From contig OY540818.1 of the NCBI GenBank assembly GCA_961205875.1, positions 13,180,761 through 13,244,760 of the forward strand: a stretch of DNA of 64,000 bases, read 5' to 3'. The stretch is from Sialis fuliginosa (taxonomy: Eukaryota > Arthropoda > Insecta > Megaloptera > Sialidae). Positions 44,788-57,198 of the stretch are shown one piece after another (within the stretch, counting starts at the first letter, position 1; each line of letters begins with the position of its first letter). The notes beneath the pieces are model-generated. The model was not told the DNA's origin. It worked only from the letters and a program-made list of their open reading frames with translations, and did not search any database. A program made the translations under genes and the position numbers.

Positions 44788-47339
44788 CAACATTTTCAGA
44801 TTCCTAATAATAATTTATTGTTCATGTCTTGGATTATTTGTATCAGAATAGTAGAGGCGCCTGGTAATTTGGTAATACAGCTAGTTTTTTTACTAATTAA
44901 AATTTGAATTATAATGTACGCTGGTCGTAATTTATATAATAAATATTACTATCAGTTTCCAATAAAAATTTACTATATGCAATTAATTTAACAAATAGTT
45001 ATCTCTTTAAAATAAAAATATGAGGTATAGGTACAAACTTTAACTGTTTAATTAATATTATTTATTAAATATTAATAATGAATTATATCTCAATTAGTGT
45101 TAGTTATTAATAACTAATTTTAAATATTATTATTTTCTAATTAATAACTGAACAATAAATATTAATTATAATGTCATACTACTTTTTATTTGCTGCCACT
45201 GTCATAATTTTCTGTAGATCAGATCAGAGCAAAAGTTACGCGAGAAAAAAGAACAACTACAATTGATTGAAATCGTAAAAGAGATTGAATACTAAAAGTC
45301 GTGCAGGATAATTTGTCATGCAGATATTGCTACCATTCGTTAAATAAATGAAGAAATGAGGGCAAAGTTGACACTGATAAGAAAGAAACATTTTATTTAA
45401 AAAAAAATCGTGAGCAAAATATATTATAATTTGTGACATAAAGTGTAATTGATTAACCCTTTACACTGTTGTAATTTAATGCAGCTTTTTGTACTATTAA
45501 TTTTTATTCTTATAATACTTTCTCATGTTATGCCACAAAATTAGATTTTAAAATTTTCTTTTCATATAAATTCAAAAATTGTTATTTAATTTTAATTTCA
45601 GAACATATTAGTTATTATTCTTATTATGATTGTTGCTAACCTATTTATTTATTTATTTTTGATTTTCATACAAATTCTAAGACGAAACCTGCTGTTTCTT
45701 GGGAGTGTGAAAATATAATTTTAAAGTTTAGGTGAACTGTGTTGTGGGCATGTTGGGTGGGCATGATTACTTTATGCTTAATTGAATTAATATCCCCGTG
45801 TAACACCGGATCAAAAGTGCTAGTTTATTATGTATAGTGTATATTATTTATTAAAAATAAAATGTTTTAAAATTGATCACCAATTTTTAAATCTATATTT
45901 TTCTAATACAAGTCGGTAACTTTGTTAGACTACATATATTGATTGTTGTTTACTTAAAGTACACATCAAATTACGTTTAATAATGATGTTTGTACATACG
46001 TGGTGTGGTCATGTAAGGATGACTGGACGTTTTTGTCAAATATTTTGCATCTAAATACGATACACATCTTACAAATTGAAGTCTGTAAAATTGATTGAAT
46101 CTATTGTACTCGGATGCCGACCTTGGCTGTATTTCACAACGGGAGATCGCTTTATGCAGTTTTGTTATGAAAGCTTTATGTAGATTAATGTTATTTATTT
46201 TTATCGTTTTCATCAAAAGGATGATCAAACTTATTAAAATTAAATTTGGTTGTGAGGTGGAATATAATATGTTGGTTCAGGTTTTGGTTGTATGAGATAT
46301 TTTAGCTTCTCATTCTTATAGTACATTTTCTTAGATGTTTTGATTAATACTCCGTTATCTTAGAAATTTTGATTGTAATGTTGACTAACGACATACAATT
46401 TTTTGAAACATCATTGAAGAGATTAAATTTGCAATACATAATATTGAAAAGGTCTAGAATTTCATTACGGTATATAAAAAATAAATTACAAAAATGTGGC
46501 TTATAATTTTTTTTATGTTTCTACTAAAGCTGGCAAAGTTTTGAATGTACTTTTTTTAAACTTTTGAGTATGGTTATAGGAAGGTACAGTGGAGATTAAT
46601 ACCCAAATTTTGAACTAGCGTCTGCACAAGCTGAAAAATGGATAAGTTTAAAAAAATAGATATCCGGTTTTGTTCCATTACAAGTTAGATTTATCCACAT
46701 TTAAACCACAGATACATCATAGTCGTGTAATGGAAAAAAGTTGTATGTGAAAGAAAACAATAATAATAATAATAAATAAATTTTAACGTAGGTAATAATT
46801 AAATTAATAATTAATTATAATGGATTTATTAGCTTTTGTTCCGAGACACGTTTTTAAAGTAATTTTTAAAGGGGTTTTTAGCAATATTTGATCCGTGATC
46901 TTTGATGATTAAAAATACCGAATCGAAAAAAAATCACTTCAGTTCAAAATGAATTTATCCGATTTTATTCTGCTGCTCTTTATGTAACTTTATTATACTA
47001 TTATAGCATATGCATTTAAACAGGTTTTATCAAAATAGCCCCAGTTTATGGTACCCTCATAACTTATTTTTTAGTTGTGATTAAGAGTTTCTGTTCCGGT
47101 TTTATAATTTAAGTGAGGTTCTCGGGTTTTCTGATTCGGCTTTTGTATCTACATCTTTAGTAACTAGAAAGATGTTAACAACATTATGAATACTACATGC
47201 ACTCACGGTTGTTGTTTATGTTCATCAATGTATTATTAAACACAGTTTCATTTCACAACAAACCAGTGGAGTTATGAACGTGCAGATATTAATTACACAC
47301 ACACACATAGAGTTTAAGTAGGTACTACGTATCAGTCTA
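44788..47339. other. AT-rich stretch with unsupported short frames
   Basis: The 60-, 83- and 66-codon frames near 45257-45439 and 45977-46295 have no domain or matching splice sites; the last two overlap on opposite strands across a mild G+C patch (46105-46160). A short AC run lies near 47297. No gene is supported. Confidence 0.5.
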
Positions 47340-47485
47340 CACTAGTTCACGGTTGACAGGATGTTGGATGGGTCGGCATTGCTACGACGCAGGGCAGGCG
47401 ATGGGTGGTCCGGCTGTCGTCGCCACTGTGTACTCGACCATCATTTATATCTACCTGCATAGTGCATACGTGGTAGCAGCAATTA
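47340..47485. other. G+C island with frames on both strands
   Basis: GGATGTTGGATGGGTCGGCA, GCAGGGCAGGCGATGGGTGG, CCGGCTGTCGTCGCCACTGT. Open frames on both strands (78 codons plus, 69 codons minus) reflect the local lack of stops, not two genes; both depend on TTG/ATG choices and neither resembles a known family. Possibly a regulatory island or an old exon. Confidence 0.3.
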
Positions 47486-47667
47486 AAATATTCACTGTCA
47501 TAAAGTATAATAGCAATAATGGAAAACGTGCACTGCTGGAGAATCACGTTATGCACTTTTGGTTTATAGATCGGCGGTGGTTTGCTTAGAAATCATTGTC
47601 GGGGGATATATTTTATGTTTGTTTTAGATGCCGCGCCGGTAATTTATTTAATATTTATTAAGTAACT

Positions 47668-48446
47668 ATAGCTGTGCCCGCGCGGTTTTCACTCGCGTGG
47701 ACTAGGGAGTTATTGTTTAGGATTTTTGAAAAATATAGTTGAATTAAGTATAAACACGATTAGTTATTATTGTGATAATAACTAATCAAAAAGCACAAAT
47801 AATTTTTGTTCTGTTAAAATTTAAAAGTTAATTACTGAAAACAAACAAACAATTGACGATCAAAACACAACAGCCGATCCGAGGGAATCCGAATACCGTC
47901 CGAACGCATGCAAATCGTTCCTTCAGCCCCGCTACGACGCGGAACTTCGTAGTTCACGCGTTATTAATAATATTTTAACGTATATAACTTATTTAAAGTT
48001 ATTTCCTAAACTTGAAGACCAAATTGGATACTTATATCTACATTAGGAAGTACTTATGGCGATGAAATCATTTATTTCGATAAGGATTAATGTTTTGCAG
48101 GTCATAAGTCCACGTAAACAAAACCCAAACATTTAAAAAAAATTTTGTAATATAAAAGCAGTCATTGTGACTTAAATTTAAAAGTTAGACACATGGTATC
48201 GCGGACTTTTAGATCTTTCGATTCTACATAGTTCTTTACTACATTATTTTGTTCAATATTTAACGGTTTAGGTAGCTTATTCCTTATGTTACCTAACGTA
48301 ACAAAATATATCCTATTACCTGGTCAGAGAACATATCAATGAAAAAAAAAACACGTAAATCGAATAAGTGGTTCTCGAGTAATAAGCGCACTAACGGACA
48401 GACAGACAGACATACAGACGTTGAGCTTTATATTTATTAAGAATGA
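47668..48446 (-). mobile_element. Non-autonomous Helitron, copy 5 (longest, about 780 bp)
   Basis: Read on minus it starts TCATTCTTAATAAATATAAA, has TGTCTGTCTGTCTGTCCGTT, AGTGCGCTTATTACTCGAGA, the long-form block shared with copy 4 (CTTATGACCTGCAAAACATT; CGTTCGGACGGTATTCGG), and ends ACGCGAGTGAAAACCGCGCG, GGCACAGCTAT, with CTAG changed to CTAT. No open frame of note. Confidence 0.75.
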
Positions 48447-49434
48447 AAAATATTGTTGTTATAGATGAAAAGCAACCACGTTATTAAATTAATTTTTATA
48501 TATTAAAAAGGATTTCTACTAATTTAGTAGAAACGTTAGCTACAAACATGATAAAATTCAAAACAACTTACAAGTTTATAATTTCAAAAATTAAAATACT
48601 AAATATAATATCATCAAACATTAACTATATCATACATTCAAATTAAGTATCTATAAATAAGTTATACTTTGTTATTCTTATAATTATTATAAATTTATTT
48701 AAAGGTTTCAAGTTTTTATTATTATTATATCCCCATTATTAAAAATTTTCAATTAATTTTTGAATATCCGTACATGGATATGCTGATGACCTAATAAACT
48801 AGAAAAAAAGAAACAAAAAAAAAACAATAACATCTTATTAAATTATAAACACAAGAATTACCGAGGAAGTAATAATGACATAAAACCACATATTATCTAA
48901 AAACCTAGATATTATATGACGTATTATTTCATTCCAAATGAAGGCTAAGAAACTGCATCCTTATTTTAGGACTCCAGTAGCCTTGACAGTAATCACCGCA
49001 ACGAGTAAAATAAAAACCATAACAAACATAAGATTATTTATTTTTCCTGTACGAATCCGCATACGAAATACATTTCAACAACATGAAATATGCCATTAAA
49101 TTTCAAAACTGGTGGACATAAAAACCATTAACGTTACCACGCAATGGTATAAAGAATAAGTAAACCAGAGGTAGTCATTTTTTTTTATTTAGAATAATAA
49201 TGGAATTCCTCTAGTTGTCAAAACTGAGTGCTATTTTTTTATATGGGAGATTTTCCGGAAACTTTAATGTCATATAAAGTTAATATTGTTTTCTCTTAAA
49301 ACAACCCTGGGGGGTCTAAAATTGAATAAAATTTAAATTATAATGGCAGTAACAGTCTCTATCTGTACTACGTAAATTATTGAGTCTATGTAGGTATAGA
49401 TTTTCATTATCAGTCAGTTAAAATACGCACAAAA
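48447..49434. other. AT-rich non-coding stretch
   Basis: No supported feature. CTGGTGGACATAAAAACC near 49109 and a few G+C words do not form a frame or repeat seen elsewhere here. Confidence 0.6.
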
Positions 49435-49572
49435 AGGCCGTATCTTTGTAGTACATTGATATAGAAATTTGAATTTTTTACAGGACTATGAGGCTATAGA
49501 CTGTAGTATTTTATATTAATTTCAACTAGATATCTTTAACCGTTCCTGAGAAAAAGGGTCTTGACGATCAGA
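49435..49572 (+). mobile_element. SINE-like retroposon R6, cut by a hAT end
   Basis: AGGCCGTATCTTTGTAGTAC, TTTTTTACAGGACTATGAGG, CTATAGACTGTAGTATT, GAGAAAAAGGGTCTTGACGA match the family copy at 55975-56245. The sequence is lost where the hAT-like end starts at 49573. Confidence 0.65.
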
Positions 49573-49955
49573 CTAGAGCCGGCCTTAGCAAGTTTCGTGC
49601 CCTGGGCGAGATTTTTTGTGGTACAGAGCACGGAACCCAAAAAAATATCTTTTAAGAAATACAGAATACGTTATATTAAATCATAAAGAATGTGTATCTT
49701 GCTTTGTAGATAGATATCTTATAAGATCTTGAAATCAGACATTTTTAGGAGCACTGTGGAGTATATAGTAGCACGTATAAACAGTCGGCCATGACAATTA
49801 CAAAAATAATTAGAAAATAACACTTCTGAGTACAATTCCGAACACGTTTTTCAGACCCTATCATTTTGCAACAATATAGTGCAAAAAAAGCGTCGATAGT
49901 AGATATATACACAAAGCGTGCCAGCATCGCGGCAATTGGCGTGGCCGGCCCCATC
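49573..49955. mobile_element. hAT-like element, about 380 bp, ends imperfect
   Basis: The left end is TAGAGCCGGCCTTAGCAAGT; the right end read inward is TGGGGCCGGCCACGCCAATT. The left side interrupts retroposon R6. No 8-bp duplication could be confirmed, and the R6 tail does not resume on the right, so the right boundary may be deleted. The 79-codon minus frame inside (49745-49984) has no domain. Confidence 0.55.
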
Positions 49956-52098
49956 TGAGTGCGGCCGCTCGAGGTCGAGCTCATTCAAGCAAACAATTGA
50001 AAGTGAAAATTGGGCCACATCAGATGAAAACGTTCCGTGTTATTGGACATATTTGTATTGATGACAAAATGTGTATGTAGTGCGAATTATGCACGCCCAA
50101 ATATTAAATTCATTTCAGTTACAAAATTATCTGTAATGGTCACTACTTCGTGTAGGTAGGTGTACCCATATAAATGCTGGTTTCCAAAATTAATTTGATA
50201 CTTAAACCAGTTTTACTTAATTTTCTGAAAATAATATTTTTGTATAATCTGGAACACGTGTACGTATTTATGAAATATACAGACTGTCCCGTAAACATAC
50301 CGACAAACTTTCAAGAGTTGTATATAGGAAATTAAAACAATCGCTTTTTGTTAATAAACCAATGTCTGCCATAAATATCAAATTTCTCTTAATATGCGCC
50401 TTCATAATGATTTAATATAAATTATTTGTTATGCATATTATATAATATACTACAAGTTTAATCAAAATCGGTTCTGTAGTTTTCGTGTCTACTCGGAACA
50501 AACAAGGACAGATGAAATTTTTAAAGATATTAAAATGAATTATATTGATTGAATAACGACGTAGGTATAGATCAAAAAGAAATATCAAAATATTTACATT
50601 GTTTATGTTTTTATCATCACCTGCAGGAGTGCATTATAAAAGAATCATTTAATTATTTTTTATGAATTTTGAAATGTATAAATCAAATACATAGATACTA
50701 TTATAATCATATAACAATTACATTGTGCTTTTGTATTCCACATATTTTTAATGATTAATTTTAAACGAATAGGTATTAAGAAAAAAAAGATAAAAAATTG
50801 CTTATAATTAAATCAAAATTTAATAAGAACACCTATGTTTCTTACCGTTAATCAGTTTATATTTATATTCGAGCTATGTTCTAGAAATATTATCAAAAAA
50901 AATAAAATTTCCAAGGCTCTTCTTCAATTATAACATGACAGATAATTTATTGGTTTGACTCATTAATCTATAAAATATAAAAAGGATTCGTATAACCGAT
51001 GACATTTTCTGCACTAATAATTCTATCGTATGTAATTAATTCCCATGAAAAGCAATTACAACGCATTTCTTTGTAAATGTCAATTACATTACAAACGAAT
51101 ATTGCGTCTTGCAATTGTCCATCTAGTAGCAAAAACAGTTTTCATTGTAAACCCAGCTGTGTATTTGGTGAATCAACTGTGAAATGTGACATCGTTTAGA
51201 AGGTTGACTTTTTTTGTTTGGTTTTTGAAATAATTATATATAGAATTTATGCTAGATTGGTTAGTATTTTATCTCAAGGAAACTGAGAGCTATTGGATCA
51301 GTGGTTATCAATATATTGTTGTGTATGTCCTACTAAATGATTGAGGCCAATGTTAGATGTCTTTAGTGTATTGCAATAATCTGATTGTACGTTGCAAAAG
51401 ATATAAACTTAAGATTTTTGCATGAATGTTATTTTTATAGTTCTCATAATCAGAATCGATATAACAATATATGCAGATTGTAGATAATAAGATAAAAATA
51501 TAGGTACACTTTTAAAGTTTAGAAACAAAAACTGAAAAGTTGTTACCTTCTCTTGTGATTAAAATATTTTAATTAATCATATTAGGTTAAACTAGTATGA
51601 TAATTGTTGACAGTATCTTTACGACAAGAATATTATGCAAAAATTAAACTATTTTCAGTAAATATGAACTAGTTATGAATTATGTTGGATTGTGACATCT
51701 GGCCTAGCTACTTCATAGTTTCTGCAACGGATCCAGTGGCACTTCAACCATTACGAAACATTTATACTTGTGGTTGAAAAATAATTATAGAAAACGTGAA
51801 CGTTTGTATATTATATTTTTTTACCTTGTGCAATTGTTATTAAAAATAAAAATTATTATAGAATGGATTAATATATTATTGTATTATGGTATTGAAAATA
51901 TAAATATTAAATGCAATGTCCTTAAAAAATACAAGGATACTATTTTATTGTTTCATGTTGTTTACGAACCAAAGCGACTTTTCTTAAAAGAAAAATCATA
52001 TAATTACAAGATAATATAAAATCGCTTCATTGCTTGGACAGTGACATAACCACATAAAAAATCTCTATTTTAAATTTTTGTATAAATATACTCTAGAA
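49956..52098. other. Non-coding stretch with a Helitron/retroposon fragment
   Basis: CAAGTTTAATCAAAATCGGT, TCTGTAGTTTTCGTGT at 50455-50491 is a fragment of a repeat common in insects. CAGACTGTCCCGTAAACATA at 50280 resembles a transposon end but no partner is seen. The 51020-51180 segment is enriched in CAATTAC/TAATTG words. No gene is supported. Confidence 0.45.
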
Positions 52099-52652
52099 TA
52101 GAGATCCCCACACATTCTAGATTATCGATAATAAAAATCGCGATTTTGATATGGATACTCAGGCGTCTCTCACGCTTAAACTAAAAAAGTTAGATATACA
52201 TATGTCCTAGCCGACTTTTTGATAGGAAATTTTGTGATCTACAAAAAAGGTTCTGAGACATTTTTTTCATTTATTGTTTACTTCTTTCTACGTATGAAGC
52301 GACAGGTAAAAATACTATTCGTTAAACTTTGATCATTGTTTATTTGTTGTTTAAACAATTTGCATAAATGTTTTTTAATACCTTTATAATTCGTGATTTT
52401 TGTAATTGCATTGGTCTATACGACTTAAGTACGGTGCGTTTAAAATTGAGAAACGAAATCATGTAAAAATTATATATTTATAGACAAATAATCATTTTTA
52501 ATCAAATTTCTCAAAAAATTACACATTTTTTACATTTAACATTTTATTGAAAATTGAAATAATTTTGTATTGTTGTCGCTCAGCAGTGGGTACATGTAAA
52601 ACGGTAGGCGAGCGCCATGATGCCCGCGGGCATAGGGTTGGGGACCCCTGCA
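52099..52652. mobile_element. hAT-type element, about 554 bp
   Basis: The left end is TAGAGATCCCCACACATTC; the right end read inward is TGCAGGGGTCCCCAACCCTA, TGCCCGCGGGC. Flanks are CTCTAGAA (52091-52098) and GTCTAGAG (52653-52660), an imperfect duplication around TCTAGA, as in the hAT at 27495. The overlapping 67-codon frames across the right end are not genes. Confidence 0.7.
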
Positions 52653-52660
52653 GTCTAGAG

Positions 52661-54093
52661 GTACAATATTTTTATCATGTAAACGGCACATTAGTTTTAC
52701 TCCAAAGAGTAGAGATAAATTCTTACCAACAGTATTCAAAAACCTACTAGAAAATACATATTATCATAAAATTCTTCTTCTGTAAAGTTCGTACCACTAT
52801 GACAGCAAATAAGCTATTTGTGAAATGACAATGGAGCATTTATAATGTTCGGGTTCTTTCTGTAACGAGACAAAATTTAGGTCGGTCTCGTCTCAAGAAA
52901 AATCTTAGTGGATATCTTTAAGATCTTCGAAAGTATTCTTACTTATTACGGGATTGGACATCCCGGGTATATCAATGTTTTGAAATTCATTTTATAAAAA
53001 TGTTAACAATAGCTAATGGATCTGATAAAGCTACTATTATGTACACACACTCATTGTAATAAAGATTCTGTATTGTAATTTTCAAAAGCTATAATCAATC
53101 AGATGATGACTAGTTTTAATAACCACCTTTCAACACATGTAAAATACGTATTCTTAATTTTCATGAGTCATCTCGCGTATCACCATATACATATATGTGG
53201 CACTGTGCAAATATCAATAAATACATAAGTTACATCTATACAAATGGAATTGTCTCAATATGTAATACCAAAATTGTTTATGATTCATCGAATGTATCGT
53301 CATGTATACATTGTATAGCGAAAAACATAAAGTTTAATATTTTGAATATATAATTTATTCAGAAATAATGTTGAAGTATTATTATTGACATGCATCTTTA
53401 GCTCTTATAAACATATATTATAATATGAGGTTATATGTAGAAATTTCTCAGTAATTAACACGGTTTCCTCTTGTTAATTAATTGATTAATTGCGTTCTTA
53501 TAAACATTATAGCCTCATTTGTTGTCAATCTTGTTAGTGAGTCGTCAATTTTCAATATAGGCCATGTCCAAAAGTATAAAAAATGAAGATATTACCAGTT
53601 TATGTGTAGAAACTATTACATGTCCATTATAAAATGTGTACGTAATTTGGAACTGTGTTTTTTAATTCCAGATTTAATCTTGCCAATAAAAAATAAAACG
53701 GAACAGTATATTATATACCTTTTAGGTCCACACAACCAACTTTCCAACATGGTATGACTATAGTTTGTATGAATATTTTTTTAATATGTATATGAAAAAT
53801 TTTAATAGAATTTGTCAGAAATAAAACTCATTTTTTTGCGCCTATGCACAGTTTTTCACTTTGGCTAAATAAGAAGATTGCCGTTTAAATAAGTGTTATG
53901 AAAAACGTTAATTTATCTTAAAACCTTTTTTTTGAAAAATGAAAATAAGTAATAAAGATGTAATGTAAGATACCTTTATATACAAAAGAAAATTATTATT
54001 GTGAGTGTTGCCAAAATATGTAATTTTTATGATTCACCAGACATGTGTTTGCTGTTTTATGTAAATACATAAATAAGGTGAAGATATTTGCAG
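52661..54093. other. AT-rich non-coding stretch
   Basis: A GAGACGAG-type word cluster at 52865-52903 resembles 28761-28870. No gene or RNA is supported. Confidence 0.55.
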
Positions 54094-54246
54094 GAAAAAG
54101 TAAATCTGTCTGGAATATCTTGGCGTCTCCAAGGTGACAAGTTGGTAGCGACAGATGTGTTTATTGTGACATCTTCGCCAGGGAATGCGAATCTTGTCGC
54201 TTCCTCAATTGGCCTGGGTGACAATTACACTATGCCAGTGTTGTAG
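54094..54246 (+). CDS. Candidate terminal exon or conserved island (50 codons)
   Basis: After ATATTTGCAG the frame reads EKVNLSGISWRLQGDKLVAT, DVFIVTSSPGNANLVASSIG, LGDNYTMPVL and stops at TAG 54244-54246. It has no start codon of its own, so it can only be an exon. DNA is near 45% G+C in a 25% background and the predicted peptide has a balanced, globular composition. The pyrimidine tract before CAG is poor. The same stretch contains TGACA-type words (GGTGACAAG, GCGACAGATG, GGTGACAATTAC), so a regulatory element is a real alternative. Product not recognised. Confidence 0.35.
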   Translation, partial: EKVNLSGISWRLQGDKLVATDVFIVTSSPGNANLVASSIGLGDNYTMPVL

Positions 54247-54856
54247 ATGGTTAGTAAAATAGGATCATTTGTGTTATATTACACTCAGTGTGTGTACTGT
54301 ATGTATGTAGATTGTTTATATAGATATATGTACATTATAATGTAGACTATTTACTTTAAAAATTATTTATTAAATAATAAAACTTGGGTTGTATTTCATT
54401 GTCCGAAAGATAATATATTACTTCATTATACTGTTTAAAAAATCCAGTATTTATAGAGTAAAATCTTATAAATTCTCGATTTCAGAAACTCCTTTTTTCG
54501 TACAAGAACTATAAATTTAAAATGCTCTACATTCTTTTTTATGTGTAAAAATAAGAAGAAATTCAAAATGTATACGTAACATTTTTTTGAAATCTTTCAG
54601 CCACTTGATTTATGAATACTTGTAAGCATTTCGGCAGCGCAAGGAGGTTGAAAAAACACATTTGTCGGTACAAAGTGAAAAATATCTCTTTATACCTTAT
54701 TGACACATCCGTTACTTAAACTCGCGGCGTAAAGTTGTTACAATAAAAACTCGCTTACCTATACATGATCATGAAAATAAATGAAAAAAAAAACTATCCT
54801 GTGCGTTGTAGTATTTTGTCTGAAATGTTAAAAATATATTTTGATATGTTTATAAG
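54247..54856. other. AT-rich non-coding stretch
   Basis: No supported feature. Confidence 0.6.
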
Positions 54857-54945
54857 GTGATTTTTTTAGCGTTCCGTATCGAAATCGGAAAATAGAACAC
54901 GTATGGAATCAATAATCAATATCCGTCCGTCAAATGAATGCTTGC
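54857..54945 (-). mobile_element. SINE-like retroposon R6, fragment
   Basis: On the plus strand TTTTTTTAGCGTTCCGTATC, GAAATCGGAAAATAGAACAC, then ATATCCGTCCGTC is the reverse complement of the R6 tail. Confidence 0.55.
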
Positions 54946-55974
54946 AATTGGGATTTAAATATGTAAATAAGCGTTTTATTATTATTAAAATAAAAAAATC
55001 GTAAAATGTTTTTCTATGTCCATGTCTTCGAAACTATAAGTGGGTAAAATTGAAAATATAAAAACAGTACCATTGCACTTTTTTGAAAATAATTCAAAAT
55101 TAGAATCTAGGTAAAATGTAAAATATTTTGTCCTGCGACCTTTTCAATAGTTTTTAAACTAATCTAAAGTGGTTTTTAATTTTGCGAAATGTTTTAGTTG
55201 GTAAGCTAATCATTTAATTACCTATATATAATTATAAAGGAATCAAGTTTCAGTGCCTATTACATTAGAAAATATAAATACGGAAAGTAATTATAATATA
55301 ATGACTACATCCATATTTAACTTTTCTCGATTATACCTAAAAAGGTACTTAATTTAATTAGTGCAGTACTTTCAGAATAACAAACAGTACCTATCTAATT
55401 AAATTATACTTGTCAGATATCTGTTTACAGAAAAACTGTTTTTCTCGTATTTCTGATAAAGTTTTCTTTAATATTCATATTAGTTTTTATAATACATAAG
55501 TATATTAATAAATTTTCGTAGTATTTACTGTGTTACAAAATCATTAATACTTCGACAGCAGAAAATGCAAAGACCCAAAATTTATTGACCCAATAACGGG
55601 ATATTAAAAAATTAATAATCTACGTAGGATGTTTGATATTTATTTCTTTTGTTTTTAATTATATATCTTAGTATGTCCATGTACAAAAGTCTGCTAGATT
55701 TTTTTTAAATTTAACACCATATAATTATAATAATTATTATTACAGGTGAGAGACCTTTTTCACTTTACCTCTTTTTGTGGTTAATGCCAATGTCCTTTCT
55801 TAGTCAAAAAAAAACTTTTTCGTTTTCTCCGAAAAATAACTAGGTAATATGTGGCATTCCTCCCTGAAAAGAAAACAAAAAAAATACATTATGATGAATC
55901 CGATTGCCATAGCATTAGAATTAGAAATTAAAGATTTTTCGGATTTTTTTCTTTACTGCTATGTGACCTTCCTT

Positions 55975-56245
55975 CATGCAAAATTTCAAGATTCTAAATC
56001 AACGGGAAGTACCAATAAATTTTGATGATCGGTGAGTCAGTCTGTCAGTTACCAAATACGCTTTTAAAGGCCGTATCTTTTTGTTGCACTGACAATGAGT
56101 CAGAAACTTTAATTTTTTACAAGACTATGATGCTGTAGACCATAGTGTTTGATATCAATTTAAACTTGACACATCTAGGATATTGACGGAAAGGTAGACA
56201 GACGGACAACAAAGTGATCTTATAAGGGATCTGTTTTTTCATTAA
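55975..56245 (+). mobile_element. SINE-like retroposon R6, best copy
   Basis: CATGCAAAATTTCAAGATTC, AAAGGCCGTATCTTTTTGTT, GACTATGATGCTGTAGACCA, GACAGACGGACAACAAAGTG, ATCTTATAAGGGATCTGTTT, then AAAAAAAG. It is about 270 bp and noncoding, with the tail that typifies a widespread lepidopteran retroposon. I saw no clear tRNA-derived A/B boxes, so whether it is a SINE or the 3' end of a LINE is open. Confidence 0.65.
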
Positions 56246-56514
56246 AAAAAGAAGTGAGCTAAATAATAATTAATAAATAAAATATTATATTAACTTTAAA
56301 ATATAAGGATATTCAACTCGATGAGAGTTTTTTTTTTCAATTTTTAAAATAATTATTTTTATTTAAATTATAAATATAGGTACAATTGGGATTGTTCAAA
56401 ATAAGATATAGCGGTAACTACATATGTTACATATAAACAACTCGAGATCACGAAAACAAAAGACAGAAATACTTTTGTTTTGTTGTGTAGTAGTATTTTG
56501 TCGGAATTAACAAT

Positions 56515-56724
56515 TCAACAAGATCGGTAGCTGTTGCAGCTCACGATCAGCGGCGCTGAGGAATGTGTGTAGGAATTTGGAAACAAGTACGCGGAAATGT
56601 TGTATTTAGATAAACATGCACAGATGCCGCCGCTACTGGTGTTGAAAAAAAACACACAACATCCTAAGAAAATACCGTAAAAATTATATTCGATTGATCG
56701 TGATGGTTCTTGTAAAACATTCAT
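56515..56724 (-). CDS. 69-codon ATG frame beside an R5 element, doubtful
   Basis: Minus strand from ATG 56724: MNVLQEPSRSIEYNFYGIFL, GCCVFFFNTSSGGICACLSK, YNISAYLFPNSYTHSSAPLI, VSCNSYRSC. It has one hydrophobic stretch (FYGIFLGCCVFFF) and seven cysteines. DNA at 56520-56640 is less AT-rich than the flanks. It begins about 4 bases from the end of a transposon, so a 5' part may have been lost or the frame may be chance. Confidence 0.2.
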   Translation of the reverse strand: MNVLQEPSRSIEYNFYGIFLGCCVFFFNTSSGGICACLSKYNISAYLFPNSYTHSSAPLIVSCNSYRSC

Positions 56725-56727
56725 ATA

Positions 56728-57198
56728 ATGTACTGACACCAGTCTTGGATATGACCCCAGTAATTGCTATTTTTTTATTAAATGTATTGAATTTGAAATA
56801 TTTGTTGATATTTGATTACTACCATTTCTGAATAATAATCTATATACATTTAACTGTCTTACAGCGTGATTTGATGACAATCGCCCAATAGGTGTCAAAA
56901 TGGTGGACATTTAAACGAATTATTAGTATAATTTATTAATTAATTATTATATTATCATAGCAACTGCTTTATAAAATTTTCAAATTTGACGATTCTTTCT
57001 TTTATATATTTTATGTCGTACCTAGTACGTTAATCATCATTAGCAAGTGTCCATCACTGCATGCTCATTACTGGTTTTACTTTATCCATAACTTGTTTTA
57101 TTAGTAACATGAGTTCATAAGAATTACAAAAAAGAAGCCTCAATCACAAAAACAGTTAACCTTGCTCTTATAGCAGCCATAACTGATACCAGTACCTT
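56728..57198 (-). mobile_element. TIR element R5, copy D (both ends present)
   Basis: Read on plus it starts GTACTGACACCAGTCTTGGA, TATGACCCCAGTAA and ends CTCTTATAGCAGCCATAACT, GATACCAGTACCT, flanked by TA on the right. At 471 bp it is the best-preserved copy and defines the element ends. Confidence 0.8.

Noticed and set aside
47353-47589. Opposed 78- and 69-codon frames.
   Set aside because: Open on both strands because stops are scarce locally; no consistent start, splice site or domain.
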